Notes: generated by a model not told the origin, from the sequence alone. Counted from the first letter of the stretch, positions 27,197-35,223 are shown. The stretch is DNA of 64,000 nt from an uncultured Bacteroides sp. (GCA_902388495.1 CABMPP010000003.1:186001-250000); one strand, 5' to 3'. Program-made: numbers and translations.

Positions 27197-27754
27197 TCAG
27201 TCTTCCTCTCTGAACACCACATAGCCCGGCGGCATCTTTCCGGTGGGCTCGCCCAACTGCTGAATCCATTGCGTCAGTTCCTCTCCTTCGGGGGCGCCGT
27301 TCAGCTTCTGGCGCAGGCGTTGCTTGGTCTTTATCACGCTGTTGGGGCTGACGCCGGTGCTTTCGCCTATCTGCCGGTTTCTGAACCCCAACTTTACGAG
27401 GAAGCAGGTCTGCTGCTCGGCTATGGAGAGGCGTGTGTGCACGTGCTCTTCCAGCTCCTTCATGAAACCGGGGTAGTGGGTCATCATGAAGGAGAGTATC
27501 ATCTTGTAACTCTGCTTTTTCCCGGTGGGCAGCAGGGAGGTGCCGTCGTGCTGTGCGCATATTTGCACCATGGGGCATTCGGCTTCGTGCTGTTTCAGTT
27601 GTTGTTGCAGGCGCATCTTTATCAGTGCGTCCGTGCGGCGGCGTATCTTCGCCCACCTCCAGGCGGGCAGCAACTGTTGCGCGATAAGTGCAACCGTACA
27701 TCCGCCAAAAAAGAAGGCGGCAGCCAGTAGTGTGTATTCTATGTTCATTGTCAT
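27197..27754 (-). CDS. Membrane-anchored LuxR/sigma-4-type HTH regulator of the fimbrillin cassettes
   Basis: The 185-residue protein has one N-terminal membrane helix (about 6-27, YTLLAAAFFFGGCTVALIAQ), a basic coiled region, and a C-terminal helix-turn-helix (RNRQIGESTGVSPNSVIKTK). The HTH resembles the one ending the TPR regulator at 15931. It lies 25 nt upstream of the small cassette gene and probably heads the operon. Its own upstream region and that of cassette copy 1 share a palindromic box, so it is a good candidate activator of both. Copy 1 has no regulator of its own. Confidence 0.82.
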   Translation of the reverse strand: MTMNIEYTLLAAAFFFGGCTVALIAQQLLPAWRWAKIRRRTDALIKMRLQQQLKQHEAECPMVQICAQHDGTSLLPTGKKQSYKMILSFMMTHYPGFMKELEEHVHTRLSIAEQQTCFLVKLGFRNRQIGESTGVSPNSVIKTKQRLRQKLNGAPEGEELTQWIQQLGEPTGKMPPGYVVFREED

Positions 27755-28006
27755 AATTTATATTCGTTCGTCGCAGTGTGCTCCCATAGTGAAAACACGT
27801 GCCTCTAAGGTAAGTGTTATCGGGCTAACTGCCATGTTCTGCCTATGGACAGTTACATAGACGGTTTAAGGGAATTCGAGGTGAAAGGGCAGGAAATGGG
27901 CAGCCTTGCCGGAAGGAGGAATTAAAATGAAGGGGAAGGAACAAAAAAGCGGAAGACTTTCCGGCCTTCCGCTTTGAGGGAGATAAAATGTGTGGATGTA
28001 AATATT
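27755..28006. promoter_or_regulatory. Upstream region of cassette copy 2 with conserved promoter and palindromic box
   Basis: Minus-strand TACCTTAG (27812-27805) is a one-mismatch -7 element. The box ctatggacagttacatagacggt (27843-27865 on plus) has a CTATG...CATAG dyad and differs from the copy-1 box by one base. Spacing between the two elements is identical in both copies. The MetY terminator hairpin lies at 27946-27975. Confidence 0.65.
27946..27975 (-). terminator. Terminator hairpin of the MetY gene
   Basis: Ten-bp perfect arms aaagcggaag (27946-27955) and cttccgcttt (27966-27975) lie 32 nt after the MetY stop codon, followed on the minus strand by TTTGT-type sequence. Confidence 0.75.
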
Positions 28007-29287
28007 TTATGCTTTCAGCGCCTGTTCGATATCTGCAATAATATCGTCCGCATTCTCAATACCTACCGAGAAGCGGATAAGGTCGGGACGTACGCCGGCT
28101 TCCATCAGTTGCTCGTCCGAGAGCTGGCGGTGCGTATGGCTGGCGGGATGCAACACGCAGGTGCGGGCATCGGCCACATGAGTAACGATGGCAGCCAGTT
28201 TCAACGAATCCATGAATTTTATGGCTACTTCACGGCCGCCTTTCAACCCGAAGGTGACAACACCGCAAGAACCGTTCGGCATGTATTTTTGTGCCAGGTC
28301 GTGGTATTTATCTCCCGGCAGACCGCAGTAATTTACCCAAGCCACCTTGTCGTTCTTAGAGAGATATTCGGCAACGGCTTGCGCATTCTTGCAGTGTTGC
28401 GGCATGCGCAGGTGTAAGGTTTCCAGACCGAGATTCAGTAAGAAAGCATTTTGTGGAGACTGGATGCTGCCGAGGTCGCGCATCAGCTGTGCGGTAGCTT
28501 TGGTGATGTAGGCCATCTTGCCGAAGGCTTTCGTATAAGTCAGTCCGTGGTAAGACTCATCCGGCGTGCACAGTCCGGGGAATTTGTCGGCGTGCGCATC
28601 CCAGTCGAAGTTACCGCTGTCTACGATGGCACCGCCTACGCTGGTGGCATGTCCGTCCATATACTTGGTGGTGGAGTGTACCACGATGTCGGCACCCCAC
28701 TCGAATGGGCGGCAGTTGATGGGAGTAGGGAAAGTGTTGTCCACAATCAGGGGCACGCCGTGGCTGTGAGCGATGCGGGCAAACTTCTCGATGTCCAGCA
28801 CTTCCAGCGTCGGATTGGAGATTGTTTCACCGAACAGCGCTTTGGTATTCGGGCGGAAAGCAGCGGAGATTTCTTCTTCGGATGCATCCGGGTTGACGAA
28901 AGTCACGTCAATGCCCAGTTTCTTCAATGTTACGCCGAAGAGGTTGAACGTGCCGCCGTAGATGCAGGATGAGGCCACGAAGTGGTCGCCTGCCTGGCAG
29001 ATATTGAAGATAGCGTAGAAATTGGCAGCTTGTCCGCTGGACGTCAACATGGCACCTACACCTCCTTCGAGGGCGGCTATCTTGGCGGCAACGGCATCGT
29101 TCGTCGGGTTTTGAAGGCGGGTATAGAAGTAACCTGCCTCTTCAAGGTCGAACAGGCGTGCCATTTGTTCGCTGGTTTCGTATTTGAAGGTTGTACTTTG
29201 GTAGATGGGGAGTACACGGGGCTCGCCCTTTTTCGGAGTCCATCCTGCTTGCACGCAGAGGGTCTCCGGCTTGAATTGCTTTGCCAT
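28007..29287 (-). CDS. metY: O-acetylhomoserine aminocarboxypropyltransferase/cysteine synthase
   Basis: The 426-residue PLP enzyme belongs to the Cys/Met metabolism family. Its length and LCVQAGWTPKKGEPRVLPIY start fit MetY. The PLP lysine is K208 in STTKYMDGH, and SSGQAANFYAIFNICQAGDH and FPTPINCRPFEWGADIVVHS are family signatures. It makes homocysteine from O-acetylhomoserine and sulfide, a direct sulfhydrylation step of methionine synthesis. It stands alone with a TACTTTTG -7 element at 29347-29340 and a hairpin terminator. I see no SAM or B12 riboswitch in the 118-nt leader region. Confidence 0.95.
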   Translation of the reverse strand: MAKQFKPETLCVQAGWTPKKGEPRVLPIYQSTTFKYETSEQMARLFDLEEAGYFYTRLQNPTNDAVAAKIAALEGGVGAMLTSSGQAANFYAIFNICQAGDHFVASSCIYGGTFNLFGVTLKKLGIDVTFVNPDASEEEISAAFRPNTKALFGETISNPTLEVLDIEKFARIAHSHGVPLIVDNTFPTPINCRPFEWGADIVVHSTTKYMDGHATSVGGAIVDSGNFDWDAHADKFPGLCTPDESYHGLTYTKAFGKMAYITKATAQLMRDLGSIQSPQNAFLLNLGLETLHLRMPQHCKNAQAVAEYLSKNDKVAWVNYCGLPGDKYHDLAQKYMPNGSCGVVTFGLKGGREVAIKFMDSLKLAAIVTHVADARTCVLHPASHTHRQLSDEQLMEAGVRPDLIRFSVGIENADDIIADIEQALKA

Positions 29288-29339
29288 AATGCTATCTGTT
29301 TTTTTAAGAGTTTTTTATCTATTAACGTCTAAGCCATCG

Positions 29340-29367
29340 CAAAAGTAAGGAAAATAATGTAAATTTG
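29340..29367. promoter_or_regulatory. Divergent -7 elements for metY and the amidase gene
   Basis: TACTTTTG on the minus strand (29347-29340) serves metY, and TAAATTTG on the plus strand (29360-29367) serves the amidase gene. Both match TAnnTTTG exactly, and they lie only 12 bp apart. Confidence 0.6.
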
Positions 29368-29405
29368 TCCGCAATTAAGGGAAAATACTGCTAAATGATA
29401 ATCCT

Positions 29406-30455
29406 ATGGCTCGATTATTGCTTTTATTCTTTTTCATGCTTTGCTCTTTTTCGGTTTTTGCCCAAGAAGAATATGCGACTCCGAAATCCGGTGAGGGCAT
29501 ATCTGCCTTTCTTGAAAGGAATAACCGTCCGGCAAGAACGTACTATAAGGAGTTCTTGAAGCTGAACGAGAAGCGTTTGCGAGGAAAAGAAGAATTGCGT
29601 TTAGGAGTGAAATATGTATTGCCACCATTGAGAAGCGGTAAGCCGGTAGCCGGTGAAGGCAAGAAAGATAGTGCGGCGAATGTTTCTTCTTCAACCTCTT
29701 CCGGTAGTGGAAAAAAGAATGTTCATGAACCTTTGTTCGGAAAAGCGCTTGCCAATGTGCCGGTAACTTCCAATCGCTTGCGGGGCGCTTGCTTCTACGT
29801 AGTCAGCGGACATGGCGGTCCCGATCCCGGTGCTATCGGCAGAATTGGCAAGATAGAGTTGCACGAGGATGAGTATGCTTATGACGTTGCCTTGCGTCTT
29901 GCCCGCAATCTGATGCAGGAGGGGGCCGAGGTGCGTATCATCATCCAAGATGCTAAAGACGGCATTCGTGACGATCAATACCTCTCGAATAGCAAGCGCG
30001 AAACCTGCATGGGTGCCCCTATCCCTTTGAATCAGGTGGCGCGTCTGCAACAGCGTTGTGCTAAAATCAACGAACTTTATAAGAAAGACCGCAAGAACTA
30101 TAAGTATTGCCGTGCCATCTTCCTCCACGTAGATAGTCGCAGTAAAAGCCATCAGACCGATGTCTTCTTTTATCACTCCAAGCACAGCGCTGAAAGCAAG
30201 CGCCTGGCAACCACCATGAAAAAGACTTTTGAGTCGAAATACGACAAGCACCAACCCAACCGTGGCTTTACGGGGACCGTCAGCGCCCGTAATCTGTATG
30301 TACTTGCCAACACTTCCCCCGCTTCTGTCTTCGTAGAGCTGGGAAATATTCAGAATACTTTCGACCAACGCCGTTTTGTAATTAGCTCCAACCGCCAGGC
30401 TTTGGCGAAGTGGATGATGGAAGGATTTATCACGGATTATAAGAAGTCGAAGTAA
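29406..30455 (+). CDS. N-acetylmuramoyl-L-alanine amidase (Amidase_3)
   Basis: The 349-residue exported protein has a signal peptide (LLLLFFFMLCSFSVFAQ), then a LysM-like segment (GEGISAFLERNNRPARTYYK). The zinc amidase domain at about 128-345 carries metal and catalytic residues in SGHGGPDPGA, ELHEDEYAYDVA, AIFLHVDSRS and SVFVELGNIQN. It cleaves the bond between muramic acid and the stem peptide, usually in cell separation or wall turnover. It is monocistronic and faces away from metY. Confidence 0.93.
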   Translation: MARLLLLFFFMLCSFSVFAQEEYATPKSGEGISAFLERNNRPARTYYKEFLKLNEKRLRGKEELRLGVKYVLPPLRSGKPVAGEGKKDSAANVSSSTSSGSGKKNVHEPLFGKALANVPVTSNRLRGACFYVVSGHGGPDPGAIGRIGKIELHEDEYAYDVALRLARNLMQEGAEVRIIIQDAKDGIRDDQYLSNSKRETCMGAPIPLNQVARLQQRCAKINELYKKDRKNYKYCRAIFLHVDSRSKSHQTDVFFYHSKHSAESKRLATTMKKTFESKYDKHQPNRGFTGTVSARNLYVLANTSPASVFVELGNIQNTFDQRRFVISSNRQALAKWMMEGFITDYKKSK

Positions 30456-30495
30456 AGACGTGCTTACTTCTATTTACTGATTGCTTTTTCGGTCA

Positions 30496-31344
30496 TTATA
30501 GGATAATGTCTTTATAGATTTTACCTGGATGTTCTTTGTAGGAACTGCTCTCATAACATTTAACAAGTAATTCTGCGTCTTCTAGCAGTGCTTGGTTGGA
30601 GTCTTCTGAAAGATTGGCTGTTAAAATCCCACTACCCAACACTCCCGGATTGCAAGGAGTGGGAGTTTGCCGGATGAAATCTACGATTAACTCTACACAG
30701 ATACTGTTTTTTATCTGATGCTGTTCCACTGCTTCCTTTATTTCATCATTCAGCTCTTTTTTCATTTCCGGGTTCATATATCCATACCAAAGAAAACACT
30801 TCATACCCCGCCGTGCAGCTTCAATAAATACATCCAGATAAGTATGCCCGTCATCATTAGGACGGTTGATTTCATACGGATCTATGTGCAAAAATGTTTT
30901 CGGGGACAACGAAGGCAACAACGCCAATGTCCCAGAGATAGAATCGCAGTTATAGAACGTGACACGTGGTGATAGCCCTTGTTGAACTGCATATTCGCGT
31001 ACCGTGTCGAGCGAAGACTGTTCCAAGTCGAAGAAGATGTATCGGTCTGCTACATCTTTCAGCACATTCATGGCAAGCCCCGGAGAACCGATGTACGTTT
31101 CGTTTAGCATGGATTGGTCCTCTATTTGATAGTAAAAAGATTGTGATAAGGAGGCATACCGGGGAGCTTCCTTTAGGAAATGATATATGCCGTATTCTTG
31201 TTCGGGAGAATGCTGCATACTGTATTGTGCACATGCCGAGTTCGTTTCCACATACACTTGTGGCTTTTCTCTGCTCAACACATCGCATAACCCCAAGTGT
31301 TTCAGCATATCGGCTTGTTTGCCGTAGTGGGTATAGGTTGTCAT
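30496..31344 (-). CDS. RlmJ-like (DUF519-type) methyltransferase-family protein
   Basis: From ATG 31344 (MTTYTHYGKQADMLKHLGLC) the product has 282 residues. A longer start at 31401 would overlap the GNAT gene. The THYGKQADMLKHLGL start, YIGSPGLAMNVLKD, YIFFDLE and FLHIDPYEI resemble 23S rRNA m6A2030 methyltransferase RlmJ. However, the catalytic DPPY-type motif reads DPYE, so activity on rRNA is uncertain. It starts 8 nt after the stop of the GNAT gene and is probably cotranscribed with it. Confidence 0.6.
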   Translation of the reverse strand: MTTYTHYGKQADMLKHLGLCDVLSREKPQVYVETNSACAQYSMQHSPEQEYGIYHFLKEAPRYASLSQSFYYQIEDQSMLNETYIGSPGLAMNVLKDVADRYIFFDLEQSSLDTVREYAVQQGLSPRVTFYNCDSISGTLALLPSLSPKTFLHIDPYEINRPNDDGHTYLDVFIEAARRGMKCFLWYGYMNPEMKKELNDEIKEAVEQHQIKNSICVELIVDFIRQTPTPCNPGVLGSGILTANLSEDSNQALLEDAELLVKCYESSSYKEHPGKIYKDIIL

Positions 31345-31352
31345 GGCTACGG

Positions 31353-31616
31353 TTATTTCATTTCCGGATGCCTCTCCAACCACTTCGCAGCATACCAGCA
31401 AGTCGCTTTCGGTTTCAAGCCTTGCTCTGTCGCATACTCATAAGTCTTTTTGACAAGAGCCGCCGCAATGCCCCGCCCTTCGATAGGAGGAGGGACAACT
31501 GTGTGAAGAATGTCCAGACTGCTGCTGTCCAGACGATATTCTACATAGGCTGTATAGCCGTCTACTTCGGTGGTGAACAAGTGGCGTTCGGGCAGATGAT
31601 TGATGATGTACTCCAT
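31353..31616 (-). CDS. GNAT-related small N-acetyltransferase (YidJ/Gcn5-like)
   Basis: The 87-residue protein matches the short 'GCN5-related N-acetyltransferase' type. It carries the acetyl-CoA loop EGRGIAAALVKKTYEYA preceded by HTVVPPPIEGRG, and a cysteine in the late strand KATCWYAAKWL. Such proteins bind acetyl-CoA; substrates are unknown. It is the first gene of a two-gene unit with the RlmJ-like gene, divergent from an AraC regulator. Confidence 0.85.
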   Translation of the reverse strand: MEYIINHLPERHLFTTEVDGYTAYVEYRLDSSSLDILHTVVPPPIEGRGIAAALVKKTYEYATEQGLKPKATCWYAAKWLERHPEMK

Positions 31617-31679
31617 GACGTTTCCCTTTCTTTGGTGAATGAGTGCAAGGTCGTAAAAAAAAGGGAGAAAGACAAAGGA

Positions 31680-31754
31680 ATGTCTCTTTTTTACAATACG
31701 TTATAAATAGAAGGGCGTAACTTTGCCACGATTATCCGGAAACATTTATCTTTG
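31680..31754 (+). promoter_or_regulatory. AraC gene promoter with repeated candidate operator modules
   Basis: Two modules, atgtctcttttttac (31680-31694) and atacgttataaatagaag (31696-31713), recur before the VOC gene at 32588-32619 in the opposite order. A TATCTTTG -7 element at 31747-31754 lies 6 nt before the ATG, so the transcript has almost no leader. Confidence 0.55.
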
Positions 31755-31760
31755 CTTATT

Positions 31761-32564
31761 ATGCAGTCGTTTAGAATCATAAAACCAATTCAGGAACTGG
31801 CCTCTTATATCCGCTATTATTGGATATTGAGGGATGATGCCATAGAATCCGTATCGGAACGGACTCTGCCTGTGGGCTGTATTCAGTTGGTATTCCATAA
31901 GGGAAAGCGGCTACTATCATTGAAAGAGAATCTGTTGCAGCCGAGAACTTTTGTCTGCGGACAGAGTTTCGGCTTTTCCGATGTCTGCTCGACGGGAGAG
32001 ATTGCAATGATTGCGGTCGTCTTTCAGCCTTATGCGGCAAAAGCATTCTTGCGAATGCCTCTTGGGCTGTTTGAGGGACAAAGTGTTTCTACAGAAGATA
32101 TAGAAGATACTGAACTTTCGGATCTGGCAAAAAAGGTGGAAGATACTCCGGAGGATGAGGCTTGCATTCGTCTGATCGAGTTGTTTTTGCTTCATCGGTT
32201 TTATGATTTTTCAGATTATCACTTGAAAAGGATATCGGCTGCATTGTTGGAAATCAATGAACAGCCACAGACCAATATTGCCCGGCTGGCAGACATCGCC
32301 TGTTGGAGTAGCAAGCAATTCAGCCGGGTGTTTACGGAATATGTGGGAACTACTCCCAAGGGCTTTATGCGCATTGTGCGTATGCAGCGGGCACTTTATA
32401 AGATACAGTGCAATCCCGGGCTTCCGTTGGTGCAGGTGGCTTATGAGTGCGGGTTTACCGATCAGTCGCACATGATAAAGGAGTTCCGGCTTTTTTCAGG
32501 TTACACGCCGGTGGAGTATCTTGCTGTCTGTGCACCTTATTCCGATTATTTTTCCAATGAATGA
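31761..32564 (+). CDS. AraC-family transcriptional regulator (DUF6597-type sensor domain)
   Basis: From ATG 31761 (MQSFRIIKPIQELASYIRYY) the product has 267 residues. The upstream TTG of the same frame lies inside the -7 element and was not used. The N-terminal domain (ERTLPVGCIQLVFHKGKRLL) is of the DUF6597 type. The C-terminal domain at about 165-262 holds two helix-turn-helix units (IARLADIACWSSKQFSRVFT and LVQVAYECGFTDQSHMIKEF). The shared modules before this gene and the VOC gene suggest that it controls both. The ligand is unknown. Confidence 0.9.
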   Translation: MQSFRIIKPIQELASYIRYYWILRDDAIESVSERTLPVGCIQLVFHKGKRLLSLKENLLQPRTFVCGQSFGFSDVCSTGEIAMIAVVFQPYAAKAFLRMPLGLFEGQSVSTEDIEDTELSDLAKKVEDTPEDEACIRLIELFLLHRFYDFSDYHLKRISAALLEINEQPQTNIARLADIACWSSKQFSRVFTEYVGTTPKGFMRIVRMQRALYKIQCNPGLPLVQVAYECGFTDQSHMIKEFRLFSGYTPVEYLAVCAPYSDYFSNE

Positions 32565-32587
32565 AAAGGGCTGTTTAAAGTGGGTAG

Positions 32588-32650
32588 ATACGTTTAAATA
32601 GAAGATGTCTCTTTTTTACTATCGGGAGAGTTTGGGTTGCTCTACTTTTG
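32588..32650 (+). promoter_or_regulatory. VOC gene promoter with candidate AraC operator modules
   Basis: atacgtttaaatagaag (32588-32604) is followed directly by atgtctcttttttac (32605-32619), the same two modules found before the AraC gene. TACTTTTG at 32643-32650 is an exact -7 element, 46 nt before the VOC start codon. Confidence 0.55.
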
Positions 32651-32696
32651 CAGAGTCTTTGCAAAGGCACAGTAGTAACTAAAACAAAAAGAACAA

Positions 32697-33062
32697 ATGA
32701 AGAATTTGATTGCATTTTTTGAGATTCCGACCAGAGACTTCCGTCGGGCAGTCGATTTTTACGAAACGGTACTGGGTGTGCAACTTCCTGCTTATGAATG
32801 GGAAAAAGAAAAAATGGCGTGCTTCACCGAAGAAGGTGAAACGGTAGGTGCCATATCTTGGTCACCCGATTTTCTTCCTTCGGAGCATGGTGTATTGATT
32901 CATTTCAACTGCGATGACTTGGAAGTTGCTTTGGAAAAAGTCATTTCGAAAGGAGGAAGGGTTGTCATTCCTATAACGAAAATTCAGGCAGAAGGCAAGG
33001 GGTACTTTGCAGTCTTTGCCGATTGCGAGGGGAATCATGTAGGGTTGTACGCCGATAAGTGA
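32697..33062 (+). CDS. VOC family (glyoxalase/bleomycin-resistance-like) protein
   Basis: The 121-residue protein has the paired beta-alpha-beta-beta-beta modules of the vicinal oxygen chelate fold. Signs are EIPTRDFRRAVDFYETVLGV at the start and YFAVFADCEGNHVGLYADK at the end, where the glutamate-type metal position is replaced by a histidine/glycine context. The reaction cannot be named from sequence. It follows the AraC gene and shares promoter modules with it, so it is probably the regulator's target. Confidence 0.87.
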   Translation: MKNLIAFFEIPTRDFRRAVDFYETVLGVQLPAYEWEKEKMACFTEEGETVGAISWSPDFLPSEHGVLIHFNCDDLEVALEKVISKGGRVVIPITKIQAEGKGYFAVFADCEGNHVGLYADK

Positions 33063-33063
33063 T

Positions 33064-33090
33064 AATTTAGGGGCGCTGCGCCCCTAAATT
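33064..33090. terminator. Bidirectional terminator between VOC and DJ-1 genes
   Basis: Perfect 12-bp arms aatttaggggcg (33064-33075) and cgcccctaaatt (33079-33090) enclose a 3-nt loop. The hairpin starts 2 nt after the VOC stop and ends 9 nt before the DJ-1 stop, so it can serve both converging genes. Confidence 0.9.
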
Positions 33091-33098
33091 TCCATTTA

Positions 33099-33689
33099 TT
33101 ACACAAATCCGTTCTTATAGAAATTATACGATTCCCGGATTCTTTCTGGAGTATCGGCCTCGAGCAGCAGAAGCAGTTCGCGGGAGAACTCTAATTGCCC
33201 CGTACCGTTGGCGGTGACGATATTCTTGTCGCTGGCGGCTTGCTGTTTTTGGTATCCGGCTTCGTTCGTATACCGTTCGCCGGCCCATAGTTTCAGTTGC
33301 TGAACGGTGTTTCCGGTATGTTTTACGTCGTTCAGGAAACCATGCTTTGCCATGAAGGAGGCCGCGTTGCAGATTGCACCGACTATTCTCCCGCGTTGCA
33401 GGGCATCTTGTATTAATGGTACTACTTGTTCAGCTTCCGGAGAACCCCATTGCATGCCACCTATCAGTATCAATGCTGCATAGTCTGTGGGTATTGTCTG
33501 GAAACTATAATCGGGCAGGGTGTGGAAACCGCCGATGGAACTTACGGCATCCATGGTGGGAGCCGCGACTCTGGTCGTATATTTCACTTCACTGCCCGGC
33601 ATTACTCCCGCATTGAGGGAGGAGGCGATGAATGCACCTTCCCAGTCGGCATATTCGTTTAATAAGACGAAGATTACTTCTTTTTTCAT
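33099..33689 (-). CDS. DJ-1/PfpI family protein (type 1 glutamine amidotransferase-like)
   Basis: The 196-residue protein has the DJ-1/PfpI fold: a start strand KEVIFVLLNEYADWEGAF, then YAALILIGGMQW, and the nucleophile elbow GAICNAASF with C107. Family members include proteases, hydratases and glyoxalase-like deglycases, so the role is not fixed. It is transcribed alone and converges on the VOC gene. Confidence 0.88.
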   Translation of the reverse strand: MKKEVIFVLLNEYADWEGAFIASSLNAGVMPGSEVKYTTRVAAPTMDAVSSIGGFHTLPDYSFQTIPTDYAALILIGGMQWGSPEAEQVVPLIQDALQRGRIVGAICNAASFMAKHGFLNDVKHTGNTVQQLKLWAGERYTNEAGYQKQQAASDKNIVTANGTGQLEFSRELLLLLEADTPERIRESYNFYKNGFV

Positions 33690-33753
33690 TAGTCTGTTTT
33701 TCTTATTTACTCTTTTTATTTAGTGACAACACGTAAACAGCATCTTTCGAATG

Positions 33754-34104
33754 TCATTTTCGTCTCATCGTTTGTTCTCCTCTCCGGGTCATCTCCTCTG
33801 CAAAGGCTTCGGCACCGTTCTCCTTGATATACCGGATGCAGGCAGCCCGGTCGGAATTAAACAGAAGGGCGAATACCTTTCCGATGAGATTGGAATGTAT
33901 CTTACATGCCTTTACGTCTGTTTCGCACTCGGCACAAGTGGCATAACCTTTGTCTTGACAGCATCGTCGGTTTTTGCACCAACCGGCTTTCTCGTTTTTG
34001 TGGCAACCGGGGCATGAGCCTTTTAAGAATTTCCGGCAAGCTCCGCAGTAAAGCCCGCAAGCCGCAATGTATGAGGCATTAGCCTTAATTTCTGTTTTGT
34101 CCAT
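33754..34104 (-). CDS. DUF3795 cysteine-rich protein
   Basis: The 116-residue protein contains 12 cysteines, most in pairs (ACGLYCGAC, SCPGCHKNEKAGWCKNRRCC, TCAECETDVKAC). This is the DUF3795 pattern and suggests binding of zinc or another metal. The function of this family is not established. An exact TAACTTTG -7 element lies upstream at 34150-34143. Confidence 0.88.
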   Translation of the reverse strand: MDKTEIKANASYIAACGLYCGACRKFLKGSCPGCHKNEKAGWCKNRRCCQDKGYATCAECETDVKACKIHSNLIGKVFALLFNSDRAACIRYIKENGAEAFAEEMTRRGEQTMRRK

Positions 34105-34142
34105 TATGGAAGTGATTTTTTAATGTCTACTTTCTCTTGCTG

Positions 34143-34150
34143 CAAAGTTA
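34143..34150 (-). promoter_or_regulatory. -7 promoter element of the DUF3795 gene
   Basis: TAACTTTG on the minus strand fits TAnnTTTG and lies 38 nt upstream of the DUF3795 start codon. Confidence 0.55.
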
Positions 34151-34222
34151 CATTTATTTGGGAGAATCAATGCGATAATTATCCTCAAAAAGTATGGTTG
34201 TTAAGTGGTGGAGTTACTAATC

Positions 34223-34320
34223 TTTATTCGTCCTGCTATGGGGAAATTTTCATACCACTGTAGTGGTATGCATTTCTCCTTATAGTGGTATGCAATTTCC
34301 CCAATAGAGGAACGAATAAA
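34223..34320. repeat. Large imperfect inverted repeat with agtggtatg copies
   Basis: Outer arms tttattcgt...ggggaaatt and aatttcccc...cgaataaa face each other. Inside, cataccact-gt-agtggtatg (34251-34270) is a perfect 9-bp palindrome, and a third agtggtatg follows at 34284-34292. The whole dyad fills the 261-nt gap between the end of the AraC/GyrI gene and the start of the DUF3795 gene. It may be a terminator, an operator, or both. Confidence 0.65.
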
Positions 34321-34365
34321 TATATACTATATGAAACCTTGCATATAGTGATAAAAGTTTCTCGT

Positions 34366-35223
34366 TTATTCTACAGGAATATAAATCTCCGTTAGCAGTT
34401 CTTCCGGTGCCGTTGTCGACGGGTCATTCATATAACGTTCCGCACTGGGTTCATCCCGCAGGGTACACTCCATTTCGGGAATGTATTTAGCATAAATGGT
34501 ATCATAGACGGCTTGCAGATGCTCGTAAGAACCTTTATACAAGAAGATGGCATAGCGCCCGGCAGGTATTTGCTTGGAGCCGACGTCACCTTTAGGACTG
34601 ACGGCTTCGGGCATAACCATACATACATCGGTGCGCAATCTTTCGGTCGGAGTCACCTTGGGATCGTCGTGATAGATACAGTACGGCATCACTTCACCTA
34701 TCGGCAGTTTCTGCTCCCGGATGAACTGGAAAAGGCGCATCCATGTGCCGCAATAGTCATTCAGTTTGTAGTCTCCGAATAAGCGGATATAAATTACATT
34801 TTTTGCGGGAACTTCTCTGATTTCCCGTTTTAGTTCCAGTTCCGGACGGATAATGGCTGGTTTCATAATTACAAAGTTTTTATTGTTACGATACTCTAAT
34901 GGTGAAATGCCGTAGAACTGCTTGAATACTTTCGACAGCGACGAAGAGGAAGAATAACCGATGCGATAGGCAATGTCTGCTATCGGCAGGTCGGAATAAC
35001 GCAGCAATCGGGCGGCAGCTTCGGTACGCGTCCGGACTATAAACGTACCGATGGGCTCTCCCAAAAAGGCTTTCATGATGCGATGGAAGTAAAACGGGGA
35101 GAAATGGGAAATCGCGGCCAGTGATTTCAGGTCAATTTCTTCTCCGAGGTGCAGATTGATGTAATCTACCACTGCATTCACACACTTCTGATACTCTTCT
35201 TGCGTTGTCTTTTTCTGTTGCAT
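34366..35223 (-). CDS. AraC-family regulator with GyrI-like effector domain
   Basis: From ATG 35223 (MQQKKTTQEEYQKCVNAVVD) the product has 285 residues. The further upstream ATG at 35244 lies only 4 nt after a TATTTTTG -7 element (35256-35249), so the inner start is preferred. The AraC HTH pair is N-terminal (LKSLAAISHFSPFYFHRIMK and ADIAYRIGYSSSSSLSKVFK). A GyrI-like small-molecule-binding domain follows from about residue 120 (IYIRLFGDYKLNDYCGTWMR; GRYAIFLYKGSYEHLQAVYD). This layout is that of the Rob/SoxS-like multidrug-responsive type. The target is unknown. Confidence 0.9.
   Translation of the reverse strand: MQQKKTTQEEYQKCVNAVVDYINLHLGEEIDLKSLAAISHFSPFYFHRIMKAFLGEPIGTFIVRTRTEAAARLLRYSDLPIADIAYRIGYSSSSSLSKVFKQFYGISPLEYRNNKNFVIMKPAIIRPELELKREIREVPAKNVIYIRLFGDYKLNDYCGTWMRLFQFIREQKLPIGEVMPYCIYHDDPKVTPTERLRTDVCMVMPEAVSPKGDVGSKQIPAGRYAIFLYKGSYEHLQAVYDTIYAKYIPEMECTLRDEPSAERYMNDPSTTAPEELLTEIYIPVE

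Noticed and set aside
29288..29405. Possible SAM or cobalamin riboswitch before metY
   Set aside because: Only 118 nt lie between the divergent start codons and they hold two close promoters; no conserved riboswitch core was recognised.
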